DNA of 64,000 nucleotides, from assembly GCA_029860345.1 (NCBI GenBank), contig JAOUBJ010000015.1, forward strand, positions 1-64,000. The letters run 5' to 3'. Source of the stretch: Candidatus Zixiibacteriota bacterium (lineage in GTDB: Bacteria > Zixibacteria > MSB-5A5 > GN15 > FEB-12). Positions 27,403 through 36,177 of the stretch are shown here, piece by piece. How positions within the stretch are numbered: position 1 is the stretch's first letter; the number at the start of each line of letters is the position of its first letter. A program made the position numbers and the translations under genes. The notes below the pieces were generated by a model. The model worked only from the letters and a program-made list of their open reading frames with translations. It was not told the origin of the DNA and did not search any database.

Positions 27403-28671
27403 ATGGTGAAGCACATGTTCGTAGTAACAGCGGTGGGATTGGTTCTATGCGGAGGGTCGGCCCACGCCTTGTACCCCATCTTCGACGCTCCGGTTCAGTA
27501 CTTTGGGGGCGCAGGCATGACCGAAGTTGTCGCCGTTGACCTTGACGGAGACGGTGACAGAGACCTGGCAACAGCCGATTTCACATCGAATTATTTCACA
27601 GTCTTGTTGAACGACGGAGACGGCGCCTTCGCCTACAGGCAACACTACTATCTGGGTTTCTTGATATCAGGCTCCACGGATATTTGTGCGGCTGATCTCG
27701 ATGATGATGGAGACATTGATCTGGCCATTTCGAGAATGTATGACCCGTCCACTGTGGCGGTCTTGATCAACCACGGTGATGCCACTTTTGAGACTCCGGT
27801 CCACTACGACGTGGATAACGGGGCGCGTGGGATCTTTGCGGCTGATCTCGACGGTGACCTCGACAAAGACATTGTGACGACCAGTTTCACTTTCAACACG
27901 GTGTCGGTCTTGAAGAACAACGGTGATGGGACTTTTCAGACGGCAGTAGATTTCTCGGCCGGACCCGGCGAGGTTGACGGCGCCGAGGATGTGGTTGCCG
28001 GTGACCTTGACGGCGACCTGGACCTGGACCTGGCCGTGGCCAACAGCACAACAGGCGACGTCTATGTCTTGCTCAACAACGGTGATGCGAGCTTCTCAGC
28101 GCCACTTGCCTATGCAGCCTTAGGTGATCCACGTGATATGAGGATAGCCGACCTGGATGCCGACGGTGATCGCGATTTGGCCATGTCGATCGCGGCTTCG
28201 GACGAAGTGTCCCTCTTGCTGAACAACGGCGACGGCACTTTCGCGGCGGCAGTCCTGTATCCGGTGGGGGATAGTCCTCAGGCTCTGTTTGTCGGCGATC
28301 TGAATCGCGATGGCTACAACGATCTGATGACGGCCAATTTCCATGCTACCGATGTGTCCATCCTGTGGAACAACGAAGATGGCACGTTTTCGACAGCCGA
28401 TACTTACGAAACCGGCACCATGAGCCCCAATGCGATCACCGCCGGCGACCTGGACGGTGACGGCAACCTTGACTTGGTTGTGGGTCACTATCTGGTCTTG
28501 ACAGATGGCCGGTTAACGGTACATCTGAACCTGCTGCCGCCATCGCAGCCGTGTGGTTGTTGTACGGTTGCGCCGGGCGATCTGGACGGCGACGGTACGG
28601 CCAGCATTTCGGATTTGATCTACTTGGTGGATTACATGTTCTTCAGCGGCCCACCACCCATCTGCCAGTAA
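27403..28671 (+). CDS. Secreted FG-GAP/VCBS repeat protein with a single C-terminal dockerin-like unit
   Basis: 422 residues. Signal peptide about 1-20 (VTAVGLVLCGGSAHA). Residues about 30-385 are seven or so FG-GAP/VCBS repeats, each with a DLDGDGDRDLA-type calcium loop and an SVLLNNGDGTF strand; these are expected to close as a beta-propeller. After CGCCTVAPGD comes one dockerin-like unit (LDGDGTASISDLIYLVDYMF, then FSGPPPIC). Having one unit where the others have two is unusual. The ribosome binding site AAGGAGG is five bases before the ATG. Likely a surface-associated, calcium-dependent binding protein; the ligand is unknown. Confidence 0.85.
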   Translation: MVKHMFVVTAVGLVLCGGSAHALYPIFDAPVQYFGGAGMTEVVAVDLDGDGDRDLATADFTSNYFTVLLNDGDGAFAYRQHYYLGFLISGSTDICAADLDDDGDIDLAISRMYDPSTVAVLINHGDATFETPVHYDVDNGARGIFAADLDGDLDKDIVTTSFTFNTVSVLKNNGDGTFQTAVDFSAGPGEVDGAEDVVAGDLDGDLDLDLAVANSTTGDVYVLLNNGDASFSAPLAYAALGDPRDMRIADLDADGDRDLAMSIAASDEVSLLLNNGDGTFAAAVLYPVGDSPQALFVGDLNRDGYNDLMTANFHATDVSILWNNEDGTFSTADTYETGTMSPNAITAGDLDGDGNLDLVVGHYLVLTDGRLTVHLNLLPPSQPCGCCTVAPGDLDGDGTASISDLIYLVDYMFFSGPPPICQ

Positions 28672-29489
28672 GGGTTTTGGATCTTGGTAGGTCGGAACCC
28701 CTTGCGGTTCCGACACCGGTAATCCTGGGTCTTGCTTTGCGCCTACCGAATAACACACCCCTGAATCCCCTCTCAAGAGGGGACCCACAAATGGGCTCTT
28801 GCCCTTCGCGCCCGGCAACCTCACCCGTGCGAAGTCGAAGGGGGACCACAAGAAGCTTTATTGCGCTTCGCGTCCTCCTTTCTGTCATTCCGGGCCTTGA
28901 ACCGGAATCCAGTTCCTGGATCGCAGACTGGATTCTGGCCTTCGCCAGAATGACAGAAGTGAACGAGGCCGGTTGCCGTGCAAATGGGTTTGTTTTGCGG
29001 AAAAAAGTGTCTTCCGTTGACGGCAGAGGTCCCATTCGATCTAACTTTCAGCCCAAACCAGGTTTGAGACGGACACGCGGACAGCGAGCAAATGGCTTCG
29101 GTTTGTACAATCGTGTATTCTGATAATAGAATCGATGGTGATTACGAAGCGGGTACATATAGGGCCTGATTCCAAAGCTGACCTATGCGGGTGAATGCTT
29201 GACCGAGATGTAGATAGCGATTGGTGAGATTCGTAGTTCATTGGGAGCAGTCCTTTTGCCAAGCAGCGCACCGCTGCATTATGCTTGGAGTTGGTGGCGA
29301 TTTTGGTGATAAATCAGCCATAAATGGCCCTCTTGCGCTTTGGATCCCGGTGTGAACGGCGGACTCCCAAGCTGTCGCGCGGGGTCGCACGACAGCACAA
29401 GTAGAGATGGATGCCGGATCAAGTCCGGCATGACCGGCAAGCCGGTTCTTCGCGCTTCGCGCTCCCCTCAAGTCACGCCTCAGATACTC
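28672..29489. other. Long repeat-rich intergenic region (818 bases)
   Basis: Inverted repeats follow each other: CGGAACCCC...GGGTTCCG type at about 28693-28712; CCCCTCTC/GAGAGGGG type at 28765-28782; a family E fragment at about 28824-28840; ATTCCGGGCC...CCGGAAT and TTCTGGC...GCCAGAA at about 28885-28955; a family D copy at about 29048-29075; and GCCGGATCAAGTCCGGC at about 29413-29430. No coding region is supported. Confidence 0.55.
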
Positions 29490-30839
29490 CTACAACTTCA
29501 TCCGCTTGAAATAATCCCGCGTTGCACGTAGCACAGCCGGTGAAAGGAGTAGCGTGCCGATCAAAGTCGGAATAGCCATCATGGCGAAGAAAGTATCGAG
29601 AAAGTTCAACAGCATGTCCTGAGTCCAGACGGCAGCCAAAATCAAACTCAAGATGTAGACATAAATATAGTAACTGCCGAACTTCCAGCCAAAAAGATAC
29701 CTCGAACATTTCAAACTGTAGTACGAGTACGAGATCATCGTCGATATAGAGAACAGAACGATTATTAAAGTCAGCACATACCGTCCCACATTCGGCATCG
29801 CTTTGGCGAAAGCGTTGACCGTCATCACCACGCCGTCGTCGGCCGCCGAAACACCCGTGGATAGAATAACCAATGCTGTCATCGTACACACTATGTTGGT
29901 ATCGAGAAACGGCCCGAGCATAGCGATCAATCCCTCACGCACCGGCTCCTTGGTCTTGGCTGCGCCGTGGGCCATCGGCGCCGTGCCGAGTCCGGCTTCG
30001 TTGGAGAAAGCCGCCCGTCGGATCCCCTGATGGATCACCTCGCGAAAAGCTACGCCGGTTCCGCCTCCGATCAGAGCTTCACCACCGAACGCCTGGTCGA
30101 CGATTGAGTACAGAATACCGGGCACCGCGGCGATGTTGCTCAGGATCACGTACATTGCCGCTATGATGTACAGCACGAACATACCGGGTACAATCTTCGA
30201 CGTCACCTGTCCGACTCGCACAATGCCGCCGAGGATTACAACGCCGACGATCAGACACGATACAATGCCGGTCCCGAGCCGGCTGATTCCCCAGTCGGCG
30301 TACAACAGTCCGGAAAGTTGGTTGGTTTGGAACATGGCCAGACAACCGATCATGCCGAACACCGCGAACATGACAGCCAGCGGTTTGAAATACTTGCCCA
30401 GGCCGACTTCGATGAAGTACATCGGGCCACCCTGTTCAATGCCACGTTCATCCTTCTTGCGGTAGAGACAAGCCAGCGTGCATGTGAAGAACTTGGTCGA
30501 CATACCGACCAGCCCAGCCACCCACATCCAAAAGATAGCACCGGGACCGCCCATCGACACGGCAATGGCCACGCCGGCAATATTGCCCATGCCGATAGTG
30601 GCGGATAGCGCAGACGACAGCGCTTGAAAGTGCGATATCTCACCCGGATCATCGGGGTTGTCGAACTTGCCGGTCAGTATCTGAACGGCATGTTTGAGGG
30701 CGCGAAAGGGAAGAAACCGTCCGGCGATTGTGAAGTAGATACCAGCGCCGACCAAACCGACTATCAGCGGCATCCCCCAGGCATAGTCGACGGCGGTGGC
30801 GAAGAAACTGTCAAAGGCGGAGGCTAAGTTGTCCAACAA
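29490..30839 (-). CDS. Alanine/glycine:cation symporter (AGCS family)
   Basis: 449 residues, the usual length for the family. These transporters import alanine or glycine with sodium or protons. The signature NEAGLGTAPMAHGAA is present, as are SALSATIGMGNIAGVA near the N-terminus and about ten to eleven hydrophobic helices. Read on the minus strand, the start is a TTG with AGGA seven bases upstream; no ATG is available nearby. Its 3' end faces the repeat-rich region. It is probably transcribed alone: the next minus-strand gene starts far upstream. Confidence 0.9.
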   Translation of the reverse strand: MLDNLASAFDSFFATAVDYAWGMPLIVGLVGAGIYFTIAGRFLPFRALKHAVQILTGKFDNPDDPGEISHFQALSSALSATIGMGNIAGVAIAVSMGGPGAIFWMWVAGLVGMSTKFFTCTLACLYRKKDERGIEQGGPMYFIEVGLGKYFKPLAVMFAVFGMIGCLAMFQTNQLSGLLYADWGISRLGTGIVSCLIVGVVILGGIVRVGQVTSKIVPGMFVLYIIAAMYVILSNIAAVPGILYSIVDQAFGGEALIGGGTGVAFREVIHQGIRRAAFSNEAGLGTAPMAHGAAKTKEPVREGLIAMLGPFLDTNIVCTMTALVILSTGVSAADDGVVMTVNAFAKAMPNVGRYVLTLIIVLFSISTMISYSYYSLKCSRYLFGWKFGSYYIYVYILSLILAAVWTQDMLLNFLDTFFAMMAIPTLIGTLLLSPAVLRATRDYFKRMKL

Positions 30840-30921
30840 TAGTATGTCCTGCTCTGCGTGGTTGTCTTTCGGTTGGGCTACAATAAACTGAATTCGCTAA
30901 CTGTGCGCAACCGATCATTGT

Positions 30922-31950
30922 TCACTCCACCAGACCCTCAAATTCCGGATCGTTGTTCAGACCCGCCAGGTCGTTGTCTTTGGCCGCCTGGGCTTTCAGT
31001 TTGGGATTCAAACCTAATGCCTGCTTCAACGCATCCATCGCCGTAGCCTTGTTGCCTGCCGCCAGTCGGATCACGGCCAGATCGTACAGTACCTCCGGAT
31101 ACTCCGGGGCCAATTCGGCCGTGCGTTCCATGTGGGGGAGAGCTAAGGCGAACTTCTTCTGTGTGAATAAGGTCCACGCTTCGTTCCAGGCATAGTTCAT
31201 TTGCGCGATGTTCAAGATGCGGCCGAGTTCCTTGAACGGTTCGGCGTGGTCATCCACACGAATGTCAATCGCACGATCGGTGTACCCCCCGTAGCCGGTC
31301 GCCTCTTTCACCACAAGCATCGCCGCCGACTGTTTGCCGCGCGAATCTCCACCCTCGGCATCACCGGCCAACATAGCCGCGTACATGCGGTCGGCCAGAC
31401 TGCCTTCGGTTTTGAGATACGCTCTCTCCATCGCCTCGACCACCGCTTCGCCGGTCAAGATATTGCCCTGCACGGCATAGTTGGGACCGGATCGTCCGCC
31501 CGCCCAGTGCAGGCAACTGTCGCCGGTGTAGGTGGACGAGCTGCCGTCGGCTGAGACAATGCCGAACTGCCGACGATTGGGGTTGTCATCGTTGCGTACC
31601 AGCACGTCGCGCACTTCAGCCGGGTTCAGGCCTTGCTCAAGCAGATTAAGCCCCCGCCATCCGAAAGTAGTGTTGGCGAAAGACTGTGTCGCCACCGCGC
31701 CGATGTCTGCTTTAGCCCAGGGTACGACGTTGCCGACCGCGAAGAATCTCGAAGCCACGGCCACACCCAACTCGCCAGTCGCCGAATCGCGGGCGACGAT
31801 TGAGAACGTAGCGACGGGTGTTCTTGCGTCTGATGTAGAGTTGTCTGAGGCGAAGACTACTCCGCAGAGAATCATAACCGTCAATGACGGACAAAGGATT
31901 CTCTTTGTGGCCAGTAGTGCGATGCCCTTGAGACTGGTTCGGCTTGGCAT
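30922..31950 (-). CDS. Exported DUF1028 family protein with TPR tail
   Basis: 342 residues. A hydrophobic leader (SLTVMILCGVVFAS) precedes a DUF1028 domain (about 45-250): ATFSIVARDSATGELGVAVA, GAVATQSFAN, GNILTGEAVVEAM. DUF1028 proteins are predicted to have an Ntn-hydrolase-like fold; substrates are not established. Residues about 265-342 are TPR-like (WTLFTQKKFALALPHMERTA, then LYDLAVIRLAAGNKATAMDA). The ATG at 31950 was chosen for its GAGGAG site; the longer frame overlaps the upstream gene. It follows the lycopene-cyclase-like gene by only ten bases, so the two form an operon. Confidence 0.82.
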   Translation of the reverse strand: MPSRTSLKGIALLATKRILCPSLTVMILCGVVFASDNSTSDARTPVATFSIVARDSATGELGVAVASRFFAVGNVVPWAKADIGAVATQSFANTTFGWRGLNLLEQGLNPAEVRDVLVRNDDNPNRRQFGIVSADGSSSTYTGDSCLHWAGGRSGPNYAVQGNILTGEAVVEAMERAYLKTEGSLADRMYAAMLAGDAEGGDSRGKQSAAMLVVKEATGYGGYTDRAIDIRVDDHAEPFKELGRILNIAQMNYAWNEAWTLFTQKKFALALPHMERTAELAPEYPEVLYDLAVIRLAAGNKATAMDALKQALGLNPKLKAQAAKDNDLAGLNNDPEFEGLVE

Positions 31951-31960
31951 TGTTATCTCC

Positions 31961-32911
31961 TCAATCTGATTTCGATGATTCCGGCTTACTATCCGCGCGG
32001 TGCGGAGTTTTGCGTCGCGGCTTCGGCAGGTACTTCTCGTCTTTCCAGGCTTCATACAGGGGCGCCCACATGGCGCCGAAGGTGGCGGCGAACACATATT
32101 CTTCCAACGGTGCGTGTCCGATCCAGCAGCCGGATAGATTCTCCATTGACCAGTGGTCGTAGAAATTAGGGTAGAAGAGTCCCACCACCTCAAGCACCAC
32201 AGCATAGATTACAGTGAAAGTAATGGCGCCGCCGAGCACCTGCCATTTGATCTTGGGCCGACGCCACCAGATGAAGGCGCCAACCGCGACACAAGTGAAT
32301 CCGGCATCATAAATGATGTTAAGGCCGAATTGCGACGTGGTTCCGAACATCGCTAAGAAAACTAACAACAGGAGCATGTTCTCGTTTCGGACTTGAGCTT
32401 TGGTTGGGCAGATGCGACTGTAACTAACTGTAGCGGTGTTGAATCGCTTCTGCTCTTTGAGTTGCAATCTTAAGGCCAGATATATCCATTTGACGGCCTT
32501 CCATAACCAGTAATCGATGGCTCTTAAGGCCTTGTTGATCTTTGGCAACTCTGGGGCAATCCCCGCTATCCCTCCGACTGCAAAACAGAACACGAAGCTT
32601 TCGAAATCCCATCGGCAATACTTGAGGATCGACGGCGGGTCCCAATACTCCGGGACGAATAGTGGCTCGGTGATACCGAGAGCACAGCAGGCCCAACTGG
32701 CCCACCAGAATTCATGGTGGTTTTTCTTCGCCTTTCTTGCCTTCTTTGAATCCTCCGGTTCTTCCGGGCCTTCGGGTTCTATCAAGCTTTCAGGATACCT
32801 GGAAACTTTCCGTTTCAGCAAGATCAATACAGCTATCCAAAAGAACATCAGGATGCAGCACCCAAATAGATACGCATTCATCTCGGGTTTCCACTGAATA
32901 CCTGCAAGCAT
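31961..32911 (-). CDS. Polytopic membrane protein resembling a lycopene cyclase domain protein
   Basis: 316 residues, with about seven to eight membrane segments by eye, interrupted by a charged loop (residues about 38-65, rich in E, K and P). Near the C-terminus GHAPLEEYVFAATFGAMW resembles the P-[LI]-E-E-x-x-F motif of the small CrtY/CarR-type lycopene cyclase domain. A second repeat, as in the heterodimeric bacterial enzymes, is not obvious. No other carotenoid gene is in the window, so the activity is unproven. GAGGAGG lies nine bases before the ATG. Co-transcribed with the DUF1028 gene. Confidence 0.6.
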   Translation of the reverse strand: MLAGIQWKPEMNAYLFGCCILMFFWIAVLILLKRKVSRYPESLIEPEGPEEPEDSKKARKAKKNHHEFWWASWACCALGITEPLFVPEYWDPPSILKYCRWDFESFVFCFAVGGIAGIAPELPKINKALRAIDYWLWKAVKWIYLALRLQLKEQKRFNTATVSYSRICPTKAQVRNENMLLLLVFLAMFGTTSQFGLNIIYDAGFTCVAVGAFIWWRRPKIKWQVLGGAITFTVIYAVVLEVVGLFYPNFYDHWSMENLSGCWIGHAPLEEYVFAATFGAMWAPLYEAWKDEKYLPKPRRKTPHRADSKPESSKSD

Positions 32912-33243
32912 AGATCAGGTCCTCCTCTTATTAGCTTTTACAAGACAAAGCTCACTCTGTAATCACACCGAATAGTGAACGGCATAATTCTGACCAGCCG
33001 GCAACAGCAATCTTTACTCAATGGTGATCGGCTCCATACAATGAACATTCGGGGAACGATCCCACCCAAAAAATGCCCATTCTCGTTCACAGGATGTGTG
33101 TTCGGTGCCCGGGTGGGCAAGAAAAAAACTATTGGCAACCTACCTGAAAAAGCTCGAACTTAAAACCTTGTCAGGCTCAGTTCCCGGCTTGTCTTGTGTG
33201 ATACCGGCGCAGGAGTTCCATCGGCCGGACCAAGGAAGTAGCA
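32912..33243. other. Divergent intergenic region, nothing recognised
   Basis: 332 bases between the minus-strand membrane protein and the plus-strand small membrane protein. No repeat family, RNA gene or convincing promoter was identified. The end carries AAGGAAG, the ribosome binding site of the next gene. Confidence 0.4.
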
Positions 33244-33672
33244 ATGAATTGGACAATCCCCGAACCCGCTGTCTCACGTAAGGCGCTCATACTGTCGGCC
33301 GGTTTATTCTGGGTGATTGGCGGTGTTGTGCTGGTCATTCGCGCCGGGCTGATATTCAGGGGCGGTGTAGATTTGGTGTGGCCGGCCGCAATCGGGGTGG
33401 TGCTTGGCTCGCTTAAGCATCGGATTGTGTTTTCCAAAGTGGTCGCCGTCAATCTCCAACGCATTCGTGAATTATCCCCCCACAAAGACAAGCTGTGCCT
33501 GTTCGCATTCCAGTCGGTTGAGTCATACCTGTTTGTGATTCTGATGGTTGGCTTGGCCCATGGCCTTCGGTATGTCGGGTTGCCGCCCGCAGTCCTGGCG
33601 ACAATCTACCTGGCCATCGGCGCCGGCCTGCTTTTGTCATCGGTGGGCTACTTCAAATCGACTGATTGCTGA
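33244..33672 (+). CDS. Small membrane protein of unknown function
   Basis: 142 residues with four likely membrane helices: ALILSAGLFWVIGGVVLVI, VWPAAIGVVLGSL, YLFVILMVGLAHGLRYVGL and AVLATIYLAIGAGLLLSSV. A cytoplasmic loop (LKHRIVFSKVVAVNLQRIRE) joins helices 2 and 3. AAGGAAG lies five bases before the ATG. The family is not recognised. It precedes the heme operon by 317 bases in the same direction but is probably a separate transcript. Confidence 0.7.
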   Translation: MNWTIPEPAVSRKALILSAGLFWVIGGVVLVIRAGLIFRGGVDLVWPAAIGVVLGSLKHRIVFSKVVAVNLQRIRELSPHKDKLCLFAFQSVESYLFVILMVGLAHGLRYVGLPPAVLATIYLAIGAGLLLSSVGYFKSTDC

Positions 33673-33846
33673 GCAAGTGGCACTCAGGTCAGGCTACATT
33701 GTTGCGGCAGGTTCCGTTAATCGCATGTGGGACAGCCGTTTGCGCATGAAGGGTTGTTCCGGGCCTGGATAGCTCCACCTAAGTAACAGTCCTACATTAC
33801 GTTATGGTCATCTTTGGGCGAGTCGGGAAAAGTCTTCCGCTCAAAA

Positions 33847-33865
33847 AAGTCACGTAAGTGTCACG
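33847..33865 (+). promoter_or_regulatory. PhoB/OmpR-type direct repeat, upstream box of the heme operon
   Basis: GTCACG occurs at 33849-33854 and again at 33860-33865, exactly 11 bases apart (AGTCACGTAAGTGTCACG). PhoB-type response regulators bind tandem TGTCA motifs with this period. The first unit has AGTCA, the second TGTCA. Confidence 0.35.
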
Positions 33866-33903
33866 GGGACAATATTAGTTACTTTTTTCACAAAATATCT
33901 CAA

Positions 33904-33926
33904 TCTATGACAAACCGGTGACAAAC
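33904..33926 (-). promoter_or_regulatory. PhoB/OmpR-type direct repeat, promoter-proximal box of the heme operon
   Basis: On the minus strand TTGTCACCGGTTTGTCAT holds two TGTCA motifs exactly 11 bases apart, close to the classical pho-box layout. On the plus strand the same DNA reads GACAAAC at 33909-33915 and 33920-33926. It overlaps the candidate -35 and spacer, so binding would influence transcription directly. Confidence 0.4.
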
Positions 33927-33937
33927 TACACTATAGT
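33907..33937 (+). promoter_or_regulatory. Candidate promoter of the heme operon
   Basis: ATGACA (33907-33912) and TATAGT (33932-33937) are separated by 19 bases, longer than ideal for a sigma-70 promoter, which would fit activator-dependent transcription. It lies about 50 bases before hemA. Confidence 0.35.
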
Positions 33938-33989
33938 AGTTGTATTTTCCCACCGAAGTTAAGACAAAAGGAATGGACTTAGATAAGAT

Positions 33990-35264
33990 ATGAAGACAGA
34001 ATTCGGCATCCTCGGAACTTCAATCTGGCAACAGAACATGTCGCTCCTGGAGCGGTTGACCATAAACCGTGACGAGCGTGAGAGAATTCTACCTGAGTTG
34101 AAAACTCATCTGGGTGTGGATGAGTTGATATTCCTTTCGACCTGTAACCGCGTCGAGTTTATTTATGCTACCTCCTCAGAGGCCGGTTCCAGCCGGATTC
34201 TCCACAAGTTGATCGACTACTTCTGCTGCAACGGCAACAAGCTGAATTTCTTCCCCAACGATTTCTACCACTACTCAGGTCGCGAAGCCATCACGCATCT
34301 GTTCCGCACCGTGTCTTCGCTTGAGTCTTTGGTTGTTGGTGAGACCCAGATAACCGGTCAGTTCAAACAGGCGTTCCAGGATGCCACCGAGTCCGGAATC
34401 GCCGGTTCGTCGTTGGATGCTCTGGCTCGCCAGGCTCTGGTCGTGGCCAAGCAGGTCAAGCGCGACACATCGATTGGCGTCGGTGCCGTGTCGATGGCCT
34501 CGTTGGCCTCAACGCAGTTGGAGCCTATCCTGAACAAGAAGTCCGTTCCGGTGATCGCGCTGGTCGGTTCCGGCGAGATGACCTCCAAAGTAGCCCGGTA
34601 CATCCAGGAGATGGGCGAGGCCGAATTGTTGTTTGTAAACCGTACTCTGGCCAAAGCTGAGCAGTTGGCCGAGCAGTTCGGTGGCCGCGCGGTGTCACTT
34701 GCAGACTTCCAGCGGCAGCCTGAGCCGGTCGCTGCTATCGTTTCAGCAACCGCCGCTATCGAGCCGGTCTTTGACGGTGACTTCCTGAACCGCCTAAAGA
34801 CGAACGATCAGCCGATAATTTGTGTCGACCTGGCTATCCCACGTGACTTTGCCGACGTTTTCGGTCACTCCGACAACGTGACGCTGGTCGACATCCACGC
34901 CCTTAAGTCGCACGTTCAGGGTAATCTTCGTCAGAAGTTTGTCGAAGCGGGCAAAGCTGATGAAATCGTGCGCGCCGCGGTCAACAAGTTCATGTCCGAC
35001 CGTATCGAAGTGTCACTCAAGCCGATTTTTCATGATAGTTATCAGGCGTCCATTGAACTGGCTCGTGAAGCCATCGATGATTTGTTCGCCAACCGCAAGA
35101 GCAGTCTGCCGGCCGAGGAAAAGGAGCGCGTCATGCGCCTGGTCACTCGTCTGGTGGGACACTCAGCATTTCAGCCGGCGCGTTTGCTGGCCGATCGCCT
35201 CGCTCAGTCCCGCACTGAGTTGAATCTGAGCGACGCGCCTGTCATGCGTAAGGCCGCAGTGTGA
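33990..35264 (+). CDS. hemA: Glutamyl-tRNA reductase
   Basis: 424 residues. Reduces glutamate attached to tRNA-Glu to glutamate-1-semialdehyde with NADPH, the first committed step of the C5 heme pathway, in the cytoplasm. The catalytic cysteine is Cys52 in the signature FLSTCNRVEF. VVGETQITGQFKQAF is the conserved family motif of the catalytic domain, and VIALVGSGEMTSKVA is the start of the NADPH-binding Rossmann fold (about 188). The C-terminal dimerisation helix region follows about 320. First gene of the operon; its TGA overlaps the GTG start of hemC (GTGA). The nearest ribosome binding site (AAAAGG, 33966-33971) is rather far from the ATG, so translation initiation may be weak. Full-length for the family. 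Confidence 0.97.
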   Translation: MKTEFGILGTSIWQQNMSLLERLTINRDERERILPELKTHLGVDELIFLSTCNRVEFIYATSSEAGSSRILHKLIDYFCCNGNKLNFFPNDFYHYSGREAITHLFRTVSSLESLVVGETQITGQFKQAFQDATESGIAGSSLDALARQALVVAKQVKRDTSIGVGAVSMASLASTQLEPILNKKSVPVIALVGSGEMTSKVARYIQEMGEAELLFVNRTLAKAEQLAEQFGGRAVSLADFQRQPEPVAAIVSATAAIEPVFDGDFLNRLKTNDQPIICVDLAIPRDFADVFGHSDNVTLVDIHALKSHVQGNLRQKFVEAGKADEIVRAAVNKFMSDRIEVSLKPIFHDSYQASIELAREAIDDLFANRKSSLPAEEKERVMRLVTRLVGHSAFQPARLLADRLAQSRTELNLSDAPVMRKAAV

Positions 35265-36175
35265 CCCCCACAAAACTGATCATAGGTTCCCGCGGTTCCG
35301 ATCTGGCTTTGTATCAAGCCAACTTTATCCGTGACACATTGGTGCGTGATCGTAGCTGTGAGGTCGAAATCAAGATTATCAAGACCACCGGCGACAAGAT
35401 CGACTACGTGTCGTTCGACAAAATGGAGGGGAAAGGATTCTTCACCAAAGAACTCGAAGAAGCGCTGACGGCCAAAGAGATCGATCTGGCTGTGCACTCA
35501 TTGAAGGATTTGATGACCTCACAACCGGAGGGATTGAAACTCGGCGCCGTTGGCTATCGTGCCGACCGCCGGGAGATGCTTCTGATAAACAAAGCATCAG
35601 TGTCGGGTGAAAACGTCATCCCGGTCAAAGAGGGCGGCCTGATCGGTACCAGTTCCAACCGACGCAAGTGCCAGATTGCGCACCTCAACCCTAACGTGAT
35701 TATGAAGGACCTGCGCGGCAATGTCCCGACTCGAATTAGGAAATTGCGTGAGGCGATGTACGACGCTATCATAATCGCCGCTGCCGGGGTTACCCGGTTG
35801 GAGTTGGACGTTTCCGACCTCGAAGTTGTCCTGCTGGATGCCGACCGATTTTTGCCGGCGCCGGCACAGGGGATCTTGGGGATTCAGATTCGTTCCGGTG
35901 ATGACAGGGTCGAACAGGTAGTCTCGAAATTGGGCTCAGATCGGGATGCTGTTGCTGCCTCACTGGAACGCGGTCTGCTCGCACGATTCGATTCCGGCTG
36001 CTCTTTGCCGCTGGGTGTAGACTCCGATATGTCAGGTTCAGAGATGCGCCTGACGGCTGTTTTGGGTGTGGGCGAGGCCGATAGTTGGTCCGGTCTCAAA
36101 CGGGTCGAGATTGTCGGTACCGACGTTGATCGAATCGTCGACGATGCATTCGATGCACTGAACAGTGGGGAGTAG
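35261..36175 (+). CDS. hemC: Porphobilinogen deaminase (hydroxymethylbilane synthase)
   Basis: 304 residues. Condenses four porphobilinogen units into linear hydroxymethylbilane on a covalently attached dipyrromethane primer. Visible features: N-terminal IIGSRGSDLALYQA, the active-site Asp in LAVHSLKDLM, the arginine-rich substrate site IGTSSNRRKCQI and DLRGNVPTRIRKL, and the cofactor-attachment Cys247 in FDSGCSLPLGV. The start is GTG, overlapping the hemA stop by four bases, so the pair is translationally coupled. hemD follows after two bases. Typical family length is about 300-315 residues. Confidence 0.97.
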   Translation: MTPTKLIIGSRGSDLALYQANFIRDTLVRDRSCEVEIKIIKTTGDKIDYVSFDKMEGKGFFTKELEEALTAKEIDLAVHSLKDLMTSQPEGLKLGAVGYRADRREMLLINKASVSGENVIPVKEGGLIGTSSNRRKCQIAHLNPNVIMKDLRGNVPTRIRKLREAMYDAIIIAAAGVTRLELDVSDLEVVLLDADRFLPAPAQGILGIQIRSGDDRVEQVVSKLGSDRDAVAASLERGLLARFDSGCSLPLGVDSDMSGSEMRLTAVLGVGEADSWSGLKRVEIVGTDVDRIVDDAFDALNSGE

Positions 36176-36177
36176 CC

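Larger units (their letters stand above)
33673..33989. other. Upstream region of the heme operon
   Basis: 317 bases leading to hemA. The first half shows nothing recognisable. Two pairs of 11-bp-spaced repeats and a candidate promoter lie at 33847-33937 (separate entries). An AT-rich stretch (33868-33905) links them. Confidence 0.55.

Noticed and set aside
33973-33993. Six-codon leader peptide (MDLDKI) overlapping the hemA start
   Set aside because: Its ATG directly abuts the AAAAGG site, leaving no room for ribosome binding. It has no codon pattern suggesting attenuation.
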